A DNA stretch of 64,000 nt from Massilia sp. YIM B02443 (GCF_030411955.1 NZ_JASNRA010000026.1:1-64000), one strand, 5' to 3'. Shown: positions 11,032 to 19,719, counted from the stretch's first letter. Notes: generated from the letters alone by a model not told the origin. Numbers and translations: made by a program.

Positions 11032-11505
11032 ATGAACACTCCATTGACCAAATTCGGCGCGGAACTCCTGAAGGAAGAGCTGCACCAGCTCAAGACCAAG
11101 GAGCGCCGCAACGTGATCGATGCGATCGCCGAGGCGCGTTCGCATGGCGACCTGTCCGAGAACGCCGAGTACGATGCCGCCAAGGAGCGCCAGGCCTTCG
11201 TCGAGGGCCGCATCGCCGAGCTGGAAGGTAAACTCAGTACCGCCCAGATCATCGACCCGGCCACCCTGGACGCCGAAGGCCGCGTGGTGTTCGGCGCCAC
11301 CGTCGACCTGGAAGACCTGGAAAACGGCCAGAAGGTCAGCTACCAGATCGTCGGCATCGATGAAGCCGACCTGAAGCTGAACAAGGTCTCGGTGACCTCG
11401 CCGATCGCGCGCGCCCTGATCGGCAAGTACGCCGAAGACGTGGTCGAAGTGCAGGCCCCGTCGGGTCCGCGCGAGTACGAAATCCTCGAAGTGCGTTACG
11501 TCTGA
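11032..11505 (+). CDS. greA: transcription elongation factor GreA
   Basis: A 157-residue protein, essentially the standard GreA length. The N-terminal coiled coil is MNTPLTKFGAELLKEELHQL onward, with the acidic tip loop 'ARSHGDLSENAEYDAAKERQ'. This is the signature that inserts into the RNA polymerase secondary channel to stimulate transcript cleavage. The C-terminal FKBP-like domain ends PSGPREYEILEVRYV. The start is ATG 11032; upstream in-frame sequence lies in the carB terminator region. The stop overlaps the next start (TGATG). Confidence 0.97.
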   Translation: MNTPLTKFGAELLKEELHQLKTKERRNVIDAIAEARSHGDLSENAEYDAAKERQAFVEGRIAELEGKLSTAQIIDPATLDAEGRVVFGATVDLEDLENGQKVSYQIVGIDEADLKLNKVSVTSPIARALIGKYAEDVVEVQAPSGPREYEILEVRYV

Positions 11506-11981
11506 TGACGCAAGCCGCAGCCGTCACGACCGGTTCCGGCCGCCTGCCGGCGGCGCGCCTGCTGGTGGCGGCGCTGTGGGCGGGTAGCCTGTGGGCGCTC
11601 GGCTACATCGCGGCGCCGGCGGCGTTCGCCACGCTCGAGAGCGGGCAAGCGGGCAACCTGGTGGCGAGCCTGCTCACGCGCCAGGCCTGGCTGTCGATCG
11701 CCTGCGCGCTGCTGCTGTTCGTGCTGCTGTGGCGCTCAAGCGACCTGGCGCCGGCGCGCAAGCGCTTCCTGAACCTGCTGGTGCTGGCGATGCTGGCCTG
11801 TGCGCTGGTGATCTTCGTCGGCCTGCAGCCGGCGATGGCGCATCTGCGCGAATTGGCTGGAGAAGGGGGCGTGCGCGCTTCGCCGTACTGGACCCGGTTC
11901 GCGGTGATGCATGGGGTGTCACAGCTGTTCCACGTCGTCCAGAGCATTCTGGGAGCGTGGCTGCTCATCAGAGTTCGGTGA
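11505..11981 (+). CDS. DUF4149 family membrane protein
   Basis: A 158-residue protein with four predicted transmembrane helices (LLVAALWAGSLWALGYIAAP, AWLSIACALLLFVLLW, LLVLAMLACALVIFVGL, and a C-terminal helix). The family is related to eukaryotic TMEM205 and has no established bacterial function. Its start overlaps the greA stop, so it is translationally coupled. Confidence 0.85.
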   Translation: MTQAAAVTTGSGRLPAARLLVAALWAGSLWALGYIAAPAAFATLESGQAGNLVASLLTRQAWLSIACALLLFVLLWRSSDLAPARKRFLNLLVLAMLACALVIFVGLQPAMAHLRELAGEGGVRASPYWTRFAVMHGVSQLFHVVQSILGAWLLIRVR

Positions 11982-11989
11982 TTCCGTCC

Positions 11990-12020
11990 GTAGGGTTGGC
12001 GGCGGAGCCGCCAACCCTAC
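11990..12020. repeat. perfect 14-bp palindrome with 3-nt loop
   Basis: GTAGGGTTGGCGGC, GGA, then the exact reverse complement. It has no T tract of its own. It resembles mobile REP-type palindromes and could serve as a bidirectional transcript end. Confidence 0.8.
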
Positions 12021-12030
12021 GCGAGCAGAC

Positions 12031-12055
12031 ATAAAAAACCGGGTCGCCCCGGTTT
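12031..12055 (-). terminator. rho-independent terminator for yhbY
   Basis: AAACCGGG (12036-12043), TCG, CCCCGGTTT (12047-12055). Read on the minus strand the stem is followed by a run of six T (12038 down to 12033). Confidence 0.8.
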
Positions 12056-12061
12056 CTGGAA

Positions 12062-12532
12062 TTACTTGTTCAGCAAATTCTTCTTGGTGCTGGTCTGACG
12101 CGGCTTGGCGCGCTTGATGTTGCCGCCGGCGGTGACGCGTTCGTTCCCCTTCAGCATGACCTTGGTGACGCTCGGCTTCTTGGTGCCGCTGGCGCTGGCC
12201 TTGACGATGGTGACTTCGCGCATGCCCGGACCGGCCTTGCCGCTGCGTTCCTTGACGGCTTCCTTCTTCGGGCGATACAGCACCAGCAGCTTGCCGATGT
12301 GCTGGACCGGGGCGGCGTCGAGGTCGGCGCAGATCTGCTCGTACATGGCGACGCGCGCTTCGCGGTCGTCGCCGAACACGCGCACCTTGATCAGGCCGTG
12401 GGCGTCCAGGCTGGCGCCGATTTCCTTGATCACGGATTCGGTAAGGCCGGCTTCGCCGATCATGACCACAGGGTTGAGCCCGTGTGCTTCTGCGCGCAGG
12501 GCGCTGCGCTCGGCCGGAGTGAGTTTAATCAT
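12062..12532 (-). CDS. yhbY: YhbY family RNA-binding protein with extended basic tail
   Basis: A 156-residue protein. The N-terminal about 95 residues form the CRM domain (MIKLTPAERSALRAEAHGLN, VMIGEAGLTESVIKEI, a GDDREAR turn, LVLYRP), which binds pre-50S ribosomal particles in E. coli YhbY. The rest is a lysine-rich, probably disordered tail of about 60 residues that is absent from the approximately 97-residue E. coli protein and presumably adds nonspecific RNA binding. It is divergent from rlmE with only 42 bp between, as is common for this gene pair in proteobacteria. Confidence 0.92.
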   Translation of the reverse strand: MIKLTPAERSALRAEAHGLNPVVMIGEAGLTESVIKEIGASLDAHGLIKVRVFGDDREARVAMYEQICADLDAAPVQHIGKLLVLYRPKKEAVKERSGKAGPGMREVTIVKASASGTKKPSVTKVMLKGNERVTAGGNIKRAKPRQTSTKKNLLNK

Positions 12533-12574
12533 AATAAATCTTAGATGTACCTATAAAAGCAGTATTCTACGCGA

Positions 12575-13222
12575 ATGGCCAAGAACAAATTAAACAAAAA
12601 CTGGTTGCACGACCACATTAACGATCCGTACGTCAAACTGGCGCAGAAAGAGGGCTACCGCGCCCGCGCCGCCTACAAGCTCAAGGAAATCGACGAGAGC
12701 GAAAAGCTGATCAAGCCGGGCCAGACCATCGTCGACCTCGGCTGCACCCCGGGCAGCTGGGCCCAGTACACCCGGCGCAAGCTGGCCGGCGCGCTTGACG
12801 GCGGCATCCACGGCACCATCATCGGCCTCGACATCCTGCCGATGGAGCCGGTGGCCGACGTCCATTACATCCAGGGCGATTTCCGCGAGGAAGAGGTGCT
12901 GGACCAGCTCGACGACGTGCTGGCCGGGCGCAAGGCCGACCTGGTGCTGTCCGATATGGCGCCGAATCTGTCGGGGATCGGCCACGCCGATGCGGCGCGC
13001 ATGGAACATTTGATCGACCTGGCGATCGAATTTTCACAAATGCATTTGAAGCCCGGCGGCGCCTTGTTGGTGAAGTGTTTTAAAGACATGGGTTTCACCC
13101 AGATCCTGGAGAAATTCCGTACCGAATTCAAGGTCGTGAAACAGATCAAGCCCAAAGCCAGCCGCGACAAATCGTCCGAGATTTTCCTGCTGGGCCGTGG
13201 CCTCAAGAATCCCGCCGAATGA
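12575..13222 (+). CDS. rlmE: 23S rRNA 2'-O-ribose U2552 methyltransferase
   Basis: A 215-residue FtsJ/RlmE. The SAM site is IVDLGCTPGSWAQYTRRKL. The catalytic residues are visible as the Lys of YRARAAYKLKEID, the Asp of LVLSDMAPNLSG, the Lys of LLVKCFKDMGF and the Glu of SRDKSSEIFLLGRG (the K-D-K-E tetrad). It methylates the A-loop of 23S rRNA during 50S maturation. It lies 284 bp upstream of ftsH, the arrangement also found in E. coli. Confidence 0.97.
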   Translation: MAKNKLNKNWLHDHINDPYVKLAQKEGYRARAAYKLKEIDESEKLIKPGQTIVDLGCTPGSWAQYTRRKLAGALDGGIHGTIIGLDILPMEPVADVHYIQGDFREEEVLDQLDDVLAGRKADLVLSDMAPNLSGIGHADAARMEHLIDLAIEFSQMHLKPGGALLVKCFKDMGFTQILEKFRTEFKVVKQIKPKASRDKSSEIFLLGRGLKNPAE

Positions 13223-13436
13223 GGTGCGGGGTGCTAGCAGGTAGCCGAATGGCTGGCGATAAAAATCGTTGATCCAAGGCAGGAAATTGCTCTTGAAATC
13301 GCCATTCACGGCCGCACATCACCCCCGTGTTCGTTTGTCTGGTGGTGTATGTTGGTGAATACGCGCCAGTATTAGCGATAATGAAGTGTATTTCTTGCAC
13401 TATTGCAGGCGTTGCGTGGCAGCGTCGGCGTATTCC

Positions 13437-13462
13437 GAGTAAAATCGGCGAGTAAAATCGGC
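13437..13462 (+). repeat. 13-bp tandem duplication in the ftsH upstream region
   Basis: GAGTAAAATCGGC occurs twice in direct succession (13437-13449 and 13450-13462), ending 44 bp before the ftsH start. It could duplicate a promoter or operator element, or be a slippage product. Confidence 0.85.
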
Positions 13463-13506
13463 AGTCTGAAATCGGTAGAGATGCACATCGCATCGGAGGA
13501 GTTTTC

Positions 13507-15390
13507 GTGAATAATATGTTTTCCAAATCCGCCATCTGGGTGGTCGTCGCGCTGCTGTTGTTCATGCTGTTCAAGCAGTTCGACACCCACAGCGTCGCCG
13601 GCGGCAGCAAGACCATCGCTTATTCCGAGCTGCTCGATGAAGTGAAGGCGCGCCGCATCAAGGAAGTGCTGATCGAAGGTCAGAACATCACCGCGGTCAA
13701 GAGCGACGACACCAAGGTGCGCGCTACCGCCACCATCCTCGACCGTGGCCTGATCGGCGACCTGCGCGAGAACGGCGTGCGCTTCGACGTCAAGCCGCCT
13801 GAAGAGCCAGGTTTCCTGCAGCAGGTGTTCATCTCGTGGTTCCCGATGCTGCTCCTGATCGGCGTGTGGGTGTTCTTCATGCGCCAGATGCAGGGCGGCG
13901 GCAAGGGCGGCGCGTTCTCCTTCGGCAAGTCGAAGGCGCGCATGCTGGATGAAACCAACAACACCGTTACCTTCACCGACGTCGCCGGTTGCGACGAGGC
14001 GAAAGAAGAAGTGTCGGAGATCGTCGACTTCCTGAAAGACCCGACCAAGTTCCAGAAGCTGGGCGGCCGTATTCCACGCGGCGTGCTGATGGTCGGTCCT
14101 CCGGGCACCGGTAAAACCCTGCTGGCACGCGCCATCGCCGGCGAAGCCAAGGTGCCGTTCTTCTCGATCTCGGGTTCCGACTTCGTCGAGATGTTCGTCG
14201 GCGTGGGTGCGTCCCGCGTGCGTGACATGTTCGAGAATGCCAAGAAGCATTCGCCTTGCATCATCTTCATCGACGAGATCGACGCGGTCGGCCGTCACCG
14301 CGGCGCCGGCATGGGCGGCGGCAACGACGAACGCGAACAGACGCTGAACCAGCTGCTGGTCGAGATGGACGGGTTCGAAGCGCAATCGGGCGTGATCGTG
14401 ATCGCCGCCACCAACCGCGCCGACGTGCTGGACAAGGCGCTGCTGCGTCCGGGCCGTTTCGACCGCCAGGTGATGGTCGGCCTGCCGGACATCCGCGGCC
14501 GCGAACAGATCCTGAACGTGCACATGCGTAAAGTGCCGATCGGCACCGACGTGAAGGCCGACATCCTGGCGCGCGGCACCCCGGGCTTCTCGGGCGCCGA
14601 CCTGGCCAACCTGGTCAACGAAGCCGCGCTGTTCGCCGCCCGCCGCAGCAAGCGTCTGGTCGAGATGATCGACTTCGAAGATGCCAAGGACAAGATCTAC
14701 ATGGGTCCGGAGCGCAAGTCGATGGTGATCCGCGAGGAAGAGCGCCGCAACACCGCTTACCACGAGTCGGGCCACGCGGTGGTCGCCAAGCTGCTGCCGA
14801 AGGCCGATCCGGTGCACAAGGTCACGATCATGCCGCGCGGCTATGCGCTGGGCCTGACCTGGCAGTTGCCCGAGCACGACGCGCTGTCGGGCTACAAGGA
14901 CAAGATGCTCGAAGAAATTTCGATCCTGTTCGGCGGCCGTATCGCCGAAGAGATCTTCGTCGGCCAGATGTCGACCGGCGCCTCGAACGACTTCTCGCGT
15001 GCCACCAAGCTGGCCCGTTCGATGGTGACCCGCTTCGGCATGTCCGAGAGCATGGGCGTGATGGTGTACGAAGACAGCGAGAACGAAGGCTTCTTCGGCG
15101 GCGCCACCAAGACCATCTCGGAAGCGACCCAGCAAAAGGTCGACGCCGAGATCCGCGCCATCCTCGACAGGCAGTACGCGCTGGCGCGCCGTCTGCTGGA
15201 AGAGAACCGCGACAAGGTCGAAATGATGACCAAGGCGCTGCTCGACTGGGAAACCATCGACACCGAGCAGATCAACGACATCATGGCCGGCCACGAGCCG
15301 CGCCAGCCGAAGACGGTGTTGACCAAGCGCTCGCCGCCTGGCGACAGCGGCTCGGGCGGTGTGGCGCCAAATGCCACCGCACCGGCCTGA
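13507..15390 (+). CDS. ftsH: ATP-dependent zinc metalloprotease FtsH
   Basis: A 627-residue membrane AAA+ protease. Two N-terminal helices (about 8-22 and 110-128) flank a periplasmic domain. The Walker A motif GPPGTGKT is at about 197, followed by Walker B IIFIDEIDAVG, the second region of homology with ATNRADVLDKALLRPGRFDR, and the zinc site HESGH (about 419-423). It degrades membrane and unfolded proteins as a hexamer. The start is GTG 13507 with GGAGGAG upstream. An ATG three codons in is possible. Confidence 0.97.
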   Translation: MNNMFSKSAIWVVVALLLFMLFKQFDTHSVAGGSKTIAYSELLDEVKARRIKEVLIEGQNITAVKSDDTKVRATATILDRGLIGDLRENGVRFDVKPPEEPGFLQQVFISWFPMLLLIGVWVFFMRQMQGGGKGGAFSFGKSKARMLDETNNTVTFTDVAGCDEAKEEVSEIVDFLKDPTKFQKLGGRIPRGVLMVGPPGTGKTLLARAIAGEAKVPFFSISGSDFVEMFVGVGASRVRDMFENAKKHSPCIIFIDEIDAVGRHRGAGMGGGNDEREQTLNQLLVEMDGFEAQSGVIVIAATNRADVLDKALLRPGRFDRQVMVGLPDIRGREQILNVHMRKVPIGTDVKADILARGTPGFSGADLANLVNEAALFAARRSKRLVEMIDFEDAKDKIYMGPERKSMVIREEERRNTAYHESGHAVVAKLLPKADPVHKVTIMPRGYALGLTWQLPEHDALSGYKDKMLEEISILFGGRIAEEIFVGQMSTGASNDFSRATKLARSMVTRFGMSESMGVMVYEDSENEGFFGGATKTISEATQQKVDAEIRAILDRQYALARRLLEENRDKVEMMTKALLDWETIDTEQINDIMAGHEPRQPKTVLTKRSPPGDSGSGGVAPNATAPA

Positions 15391-15408
15391 CGCTGTCTGA
15401 CTCACTCC

Positions 15409-15435
15409 AAAGGCACCCGTCAGGGTGCCTTTTTT
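15409..15435 (+). terminator. rho-independent terminator after ftsH
   Basis: AAAGGCACCC (15409-15418), GTCA, GGGTGCCTTT (15423-15432), continuing into a T run. Confidence 0.92.
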
Positions 15436-15450
15436 CGTTTACCTCGTGCC

Positions 15451-16326
15451 ATGAACAAGCAACTCCAATGCGGCCGTTTCAGCTTCGAGCTGGACGGGCC
15501 GGACTCCCTGCGCCCGGTCGTGATGGGCATCCTGAACGTGACCCCGGATTCATTCTCGGACGGCGGCCGTTACCAGGGCCTCGAATTCGCCCTCGGCCAC
15601 GCCGAGGACATGATGCGTGACGGCGCCACCATGATCGACATCGGCGGCGAATCGACCCGCCCCGGCGCGCCCAGCGTTCCGTTGGACGAGGAACTGCGGC
15701 GCGTGATGCCTGCCCTGTACGCGCTCAAGACGCTCGACGTCGCCTTGTCCGTCGACACTTGCAAACCGCAGGTGATGCGCGAAGCGCTGATCGCCGGCGC
15801 CGACATGATCAACGACATCAATGGCTTCCGCGCGTCCGGCGCCCTGGATGCCGTGCTCGACAGTGATTGCGGCCTGTGCGTGATGCACATGCAGGCCACG
15901 CCCGAGACCATGCAGCAGGCGCCGCAGTACGCGGACGTGGTGGGCGAGGTGATTGCCTTCCTGCGCGAGCGGGTGGACGCGATGACCGCGGCCGGCATCG
16001 AGCGTTCGCGCATCTGCGTCGATCCGGGCTTCGGCTTCGGCAAGACCGTCGAACATAACTACGCGCTGTTGAACGGCCTGGGCCGTATTCGCGACGAACT
16101 CGACCTGCCGGTGCTGGCCGGCATGTCGCGCAAGTCGATGATTGGCGCCGTCACCGGGCGGCCACTCGAGGGAAGAATGCCTGGAAGCATCGGTGCGGCA
16201 TTGGCTGCGGTAGCGCATGGCGCTAGAATCGTGCGTGTGCATGATGTGGCAGAGACCGTCGATGCGCTGAAGGTGTGGCATGCGGCGATGAACCCGGGCG
16301 CAAGCGTGAGCGCTGCAACCGTTTGA
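15451..16326 (+). CDS. folP: dihydropteroate synthase
   Basis: A 291-residue TIM-barrel DHPS. The diagnostic segments are VVMGILNVTPDSFSDGGRY (pterin/pABA loop 1), IDIGGESTRPGA (loop 2), SVDTCKPQVM, DINGFRASG, VMHMQATPETM and the C-terminal SRKSMIG and RVHDVAETVDA. It condenses DHPPP with p-aminobenzoate in folate synthesis and is the sulfonamide target. It starts just after the ftsH terminator and runs into glmM with a 21-bp gap, the usual ftsH-folP-glmM order. Confidence 0.97.
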   Translation: MNKQLQCGRFSFELDGPDSLRPVVMGILNVTPDSFSDGGRYQGLEFALGHAEDMMRDGATMIDIGGESTRPGAPSVPLDEELRRVMPALYALKTLDVALSVDTCKPQVMREALIAGADMINDINGFRASGALDAVLDSDCGLCVMHMQATPETMQQAPQYADVVGEVIAFLRERVDAMTAAGIERSRICVDPGFGFGKTVEHNYALLNGLGRIRDELDLPVLAGMSRKSMIGAVTGRPLEGRMPGSIGAALAAVAHGARIVRVHDVAETVDALKVWHAAMNPGASVSAATV

Positions 16327-16347
16327 AATTTTAAGAAAGAGAACAAG

Positions 16348-17688
16348 ATGGCACGCAAATATTTCGGAACTGACGGCGTACGTGGCCTGGTGGGCGTCGC
16401 ACCGATCACCCCCGAGTTCGTCATGCGCCTCGGCTACGCCGCCGGCACTGTCCTGGCCAAGGGCGCAAAGTCGAGCGGCGGCCGTCCGGTGGTGCTGATC
16501 GGCAAGGACACCCGCATCTCCGGCTACATGCTGGAAGCGGCGCTGGAAGCCGGTTTCTCGGCCGCCGGCGTCGATTCGATGCTGGCCGGCCCGATGCCAA
16601 CCCCGGCCATCGCCTACCTGACCCGCGCCCTGCGCCTGCAGGCCGGCGTGGTGATCTCGGCCTCGCACAACCCGTTCCAGGACAACGGCATCAAGTTCTT
16701 TTCGCGCCACGGCACCAAGCTGCCGGATTCGGTCGAGCTCGAAATCGAGGAAGCGATCGACCAGCCGATGGGTTGCGTGCCATCCGACAAGCTGGGGCGT
16801 GCGACGCGCCTGCGCGATGCCCAGGGCCGCTACATCGAATTCTGCAAGAGCACCTTCCCGAATGAACTGGACCTGCGCGGCCTGAAGATCGTGGTCGACA
16901 GCGCCCACGGCGCCGCCTACAACATCGCGCCGCATGTGTTCCACGAACTCGGCGCCGAAGTCATCTCGATCGGCGCCCAGCCGGACGGCTTCAACATCAA
17001 CGCCGGCTTCGGCGCCACCGCGCCGAAAGCGCTGTCCGAAGCCGTGGTGGCCAACAAGGCCGACCTCGGCATCGCGCTGGACGGCGACGCCGACCGCCTG
17101 ATCATGGTCGACGCCAATGGCCGCGTCTACAACGGCGACGAGTTGCTGTACGTGATGGTGCGCGACCGTATGAGCACCGGCCCGGTGGCCGGCGCCGTCG
17201 GCACCCTGATGACGAACATGGCGCTGGAAGTGGCGTTCAAGCAGATGGGTATCGGTTTCGCGCGCGCCAAGGTCGGCGACCGCTACGTGTTGGAAGTCAT
17301 GAACGAGCGCGGCTGGCTGCTGGGCGGCGAAGGTTCGGGCCACCTGCTGGCGCTGGACAAGCACACCACCGGCGACGGCATCGTCTCGGCATTGCAGGTG
17401 CTGTCGGCGCTCAAGCGCGGCAACAAGTCGCTGGCCGACTGCTGCGCCGAATTGACGCTGTTCCCGCAGACCCTGATCAACAAGAAGGTCACGCCGGGCT
17501 TCGACTGGACCAGCGATCAGGCCCTGGTGGCCGAGAAGGAAGCGGTCGAGCGCGAACTGGGCGACAACGGCCGGGTGTTGATCCGTGCTTCGGGCACCGA
17601 GCCCCTGATCCGCGTGATGGTCGAGGCCAGGGAAGCGGACATGGCCGAGAGCATGGCGCGGCGCATCGCCGACAAGCTGGCGGCATAA
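16348..17688 (+). CDS. glmM: phosphoglucosamine mutase
   Basis: A 446-residue alpha-D-phosphohexomutase. It starts MARKYFGTDGVRGLVG and has the phosphoserine loop VISASHNPFQDNGIKFF (Ser about 106), the metal-binding DGDADR, the sugar loop GEGSGHL and the phosphate-binding RASGTEPLIRVMVEA. It converts glucosamine-6-phosphate to glucosamine-1-phosphate, feeding UDP-GlcNAc. UDP-GlcNAc is also the entry substrate of the wbp enzymes encoded further right. Confidence 0.97.
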   Translation: MARKYFGTDGVRGLVGVAPITPEFVMRLGYAAGTVLAKGAKSSGGRPVVLIGKDTRISGYMLEAALEAGFSAAGVDSMLAGPMPTPAIAYLTRALRLQAGVVISASHNPFQDNGIKFFSRHGTKLPDSVELEIEEAIDQPMGCVPSDKLGRATRLRDAQGRYIEFCKSTFPNELDLRGLKIVVDSAHGAAYNIAPHVFHELGAEVISIGAQPDGFNINAGFGATAPKALSEAVVANKADLGIALDGDADRLIMVDANGRVYNGDELLYVMVRDRMSTGPVAGAVGTLMTNMALEVAFKQMGIGFARAKVGDRYVLEVMNERGWLLGGEGSGHLLALDKHTTGDGIVSALQVLSALKRGNKSLADCCAELTLFPQTLINKKVTPGFDWTSDQALVAEKEAVERELGDNGRVLIRASGTEPLIRVMVEAREADMAESMARRIADKLAA

Positions 17689-17772
17689 AACACCCATGAA
17701 TGAGCGCACGGGCCGGCGACGGCATCCGGCGCGCATTGACGCCTCGCCCTGGCAGGAGTATTATCCGCCCTA

Positions 17773-17849
17773 CGGAGTGTAGCGCAGCCCGGTAGCGCAC
17801 CTGGTTTGGGACCAGGGGGTCCAAGGTTCGAATCCTTGTACTCCGACCA
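17773..17849 (+). tRNA. tRNA-Pro (UGG)
   Basis: 77 nt with the acceptor CGGAGTG pairing with TACTCCG, discriminator A and encoded CCA. The anticodon stem CCTGG/CCAGG carries loop TTTGGGA with anticodon TGG. The T arm contains GGTTCGAATCC. Confidence 0.95.
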
Positions 17850-17861
17850 TGAATACGATAG

Positions 17862-17892
17862 CGGGCTGTCCTGGACAGCCCGTTTTCTTTTT
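17862..17892 (+). terminator. terminator after tRNA-Pro
   Basis: CGGGCTGT (17862-17869), loop CCTGG, ACAGCCCG (17875-17882), then TTTTCTTTTT. Confidence 0.9.
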
Positions 17893-17954
17893 GCGCTTCC
17901 GTTGCGACATCGTCGCAGCGCCGTTGCAGTGCCGAACTGCAGTGCCAACAATGA

Positions 17955-18031
17955 CTGCCCATAGCTCAGTTGGATAGAGCATTAGCCTTCTAAGCTAAGG
18001 GTCGCTGGTTCGAATCCAGCTGGGCAGGCCA
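17955..18031 (+). tRNA. tRNA-Arg (UCU)
   Basis: 77 nt with the acceptor CTGCCCA/TGGGCAG, discriminator G and encoded CCA. The D arm is AGCTCAGTTGGATAGAGC. The anticodon loop CTTCTAA carries TCT. The T arm is GCTGGTTCGAATCCAGC. Confidence 0.95.
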
Positions 18032-18051
18032 AGAAATCTTCCTGTTACCGC

Positions 18052-18462
18052 TTATGCTGCTGTGTCGAGCACCGACTCCGGCTCGGCCCACGCATTTACT
18101 GCGCGGCGCAACAGCCTGCGCTCGCGGTGATCGATCACGCTGTCGGCGCGCGCGATTTCCAGCATGCCTTTCAATACCGTCGCACGCAGCGCCGGATCCT
18201 GCACCTCCGCCAGCAGCCGGTCGATCGTGTCCGGCTCGATATCGACCATGCCCGGTTCGCGCTTGCGGCTGGTGGCCAGCAAGTCCTGGCACAGTTCGCC
18301 GGCGGTCTCATCAAACGTGTCTTCGCTGACCCGCAGCACCCCGAGCAGTCCGCTGCGGTGCAGGGTCTTGAGCTCCTGCGGGGCCAGGCGGCCGTCGGCG
18401 ATCATGGCCAGGGCCAGCAGGCGGCTCATGGCTTTGGGACTGTCAGTAGGGTAACTTCGCAT
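18052..18462 (-). CDS. TerB/DjlA-like helical protein
   Basis: A 136-residue all-helical protein with two TerB-like acidic turns: MIADGRLAPQELKTL near the start and ARADSVIDHRERRLLRRAV near the end. That pairing of '(A/D)-x-D-G/S-x-(I/L)-x-x-x-E' motifs is typical of the TerB/DjlA fold, which binds metal in tellurite-resistance TerB. No other ter genes are nearby, so a tellurite role is not supported. GAGGAAG lies just upstream of ATG 18462. Confidence 0.68.
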   Translation of the reverse strand: MRSYPTDSPKAMSRLLALAMIADGRLAPQELKTLHRSGLLGVLRVSEDTFDETAGELCQDLLATSRKREPGMVDIEPDTIDRLLAEVQDPALRATVLKGMLEIARADSVIDHRERRLLRRAVNAWAEPESVLDTAA

Positions 18463-18524
18463 TGCTTCCTCGCTTCAAAATGAACTGGAGTCATCAATAT
18501 ACGGGCCGCAGAATCCAAAGTAAA

Positions 18525-18561
18525 ATCGAATAATCCTTTTCCACGATCAGATTATTTCGAT
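18525..18561. repeat. imperfect inverted repeat downstream of the repressor operon
   Basis: ATCGAATAATC (18525-18535) pairs with GATTATTTCGAT (18550-18561) with a single bulge. It lies in the 167-bp gap between two minus-strand genes. It may be a transcript end for the repressor operon or an operator for the TerB-like gene. Confidence 0.45.
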
Positions 18562-18629
18562 GTGTTTTTGGGCGCCGCTGCAGACCAGGGCCGCAGTCTG
18601 GCGGTTCGCATGCCTGCGGCAGCGCGGCA

Positions 18630-18917
18630 TCAGAACGGCAGTTCGCGCGTATCCGGTGGCGGCGTGTCGAGGTCGACCGGATGTTCTTCGATGTTCTCCA
18701 GGTCGAGTTCTGCGAGCAGGGTGGACGTATCGAAGGTCGCGTAGGCGCGCCGCTTGCCGGCCTTGATCGACACCAGCATGATTGGCAAGCCGGGAAAATA
18801 CGGCGTCAATCGCGCCAGCAGCGCGTCGCCCATGCCGGCGCCGAGATAGCGTGCCGGTGCAAAGGCAAGCGCGATGCGCACACCGCGCACGCTGACGATG
18901 CCGGCGCGCAGTTTCAA
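18630..18917 (-). CDS. small hypothetical protein coupled to the S24 repressor
   Basis: I do not recognise this 95-residue protein. I place the start at TTG 18917, which overlaps the repressor stop codon (TTGA), because the reading from there (MKLRAGIVSVRGVRIALAFA) is uniform and the overlap implies coupling; a longer upstream reading runs antisense-like through the repressor end. The body has a compact alternation of strands and helices and an acidic tail (DLENIEEHPVDLDTPPPDTR). By position it may modulate the repressor or act in the same response. Confidence 0.6.
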   Translation of the reverse strand: MKLRAGIVSVRGVRIALAFAPARYLGAGMGDALLARLTPYFPGLPIMLVSIKAGKRRAYATFDTSTLLAELDLENIEEHPVDLDTPPPDTRELPF

Positions 18918-19645
18918 ATCCGATCGCTTTCCTTGCGCACCACACGCCCGATGACGATGCAGTCGCCGCCCTGGCACAGCTTGCGGTGGTACTTGCCCTT
19001 GTCGACGTTGTCCGAGGTTAGCCACCACTGGCCGGCGTCGCGCGCGAGCCGCTTGACCACCGCTTCTCCCTCATAGTTGAACGCATACACGGCCCCGTCG
19101 ACCAGCTTGGTATCCAGGGTGTTGATGACCACGATGTCACCGGCGTACAGCGACGGTTCCATGCTCTCGCCCTTGACGTAGATCGCAATCAGGTGTGTCG
19201 GGTTGTACTGGTTGCGCTCGAGCCAGGTGCGGCGCATGCCGAGCGTGCCGCCATCGCGCCGCTCCGGCTCGGTCTGGTACCCGGTGATGCCGGCCGACAG
19301 GCGCAGCTTGACCATCGGGATCTGGACGAAGCCGTCGTCGTCATTCTCGGCGCTGACGACGCGCATCGCCTCGCTCACATCGACAGCCGACTCGCCCCAC
19401 GGCTTGCCGGACATCGGCGCCAGGATATCGGCCGGCAGGCTCTTGCCGGTGACCCTGGCGATCGCCAGCAGTTGCTTGAGGTTGGGGCTGTGCTTTTCGT
19501 TCTCCCAGTGCGAGATGTTGGCCTTGGTATGGCCGCGCTCAGTGCCGAGCTCGAGCGCGAGCCTGGCGCCAAGCGCCGCCCCGGACAGCCCCGCCGCGGT
19601 CCGTGCATCGCGCACCCACCCGGCAATCATCGTTTGAAGTTCCAT
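18914..19645 (-). CDS. phage-type CI/LexA-like repressor (HTH plus S24 peptidase)
   Basis: A 243-residue repressor. The N-terminal XRE-type HTH spans about residues 8-68 (ANISHWENEKHSPNLKQLLA). A C-terminal S24/LexA-fold peptidase has Ser161 in YVKGESMEPSLYAGD and Lys198 in EGEAVVKRL. A candidate Ala118-Gly119 autocleavage site lies in LRLSAGITG. It therefore has all the parts needed for RecA-stimulated self-cleavage. ATG 19645 is chosen because it precedes the HTH directly and follows the palindromic operator. Phage lytic genes are not present, so this is either a prophage remnant or a domesticated SOS switch. Confidence 0.88.
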   Translation of the reverse strand: MELQTMIAGWVRDARTAAGLSGAALGARLALELGTERGHTKANISHWENEKHSPNLKQLLAIARVTGKSLPADILAPMSGKPWGESAVDVSEAMRVVSAENDDDGFVQIPMVKLRLSAGITGYQTEPERRDGGTLGMRRTWLERNQYNPTHLIAIYVKGESMEPSLYAGDIVVINTLDTKLVDGAVYAFNYEGEAVVKRLARDAGQWWLTSDNVDKGKYHRKLCQGGDCIVIGRVVRKESDRI

Positions 19646-19655
19646 AAACGTATGG

Positions 19656-19670
19656 TATAGCAAAGCTATA
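19656..19670. promoter_or_regulatory. candidate repressor operator
   Basis: TATAGCAAAGCTATA is a perfect 6-bp-arm palindrome 11 bp upstream of the repressor start. Half-sites TATAG (19679-19683, GTATAG context) and CTATA (19713-19717) recur in the same divergent region, as expected for cooperative repressor binding and autoregulation. Confidence 0.55.
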
Positions 19671-19689
19671 CGCGTTTGTATAGTTTTTC

Positions 19690-19719
19690 TTGACTCGGGT
19701 TGTTTAGTTTTTCTATACT
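19690..19719 (+). promoter_or_regulatory. sigma70-type promoter, divergent from the repressor
   Basis: TTGACT (19690-19695), an 18-bp spacer, then TATACT (19714-19719). The -10 overlaps the CTATA half-site, so it would be repressible by the S24 protein. It reads toward the small membrane-protein gene at 19818. Confidence 0.6.

Noticed and set aside
13372..15405. 677-codon open frame antisense to ftsH.
   Set aside because: High-GC shadow of the ftsH reading frame; no recognisable protein character.
15550..17736. 728-codon open frame antisense to folP and glmM.
   Set aside because: Spans two real genes on the opposite strand and their intergenic gap; His/Arg/Gln-rich shadow.
18052..18462. Tellurite-resistance operon.
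   Set aside because: Only one TerB-like fold and no terC/terD/terZ neighbours.
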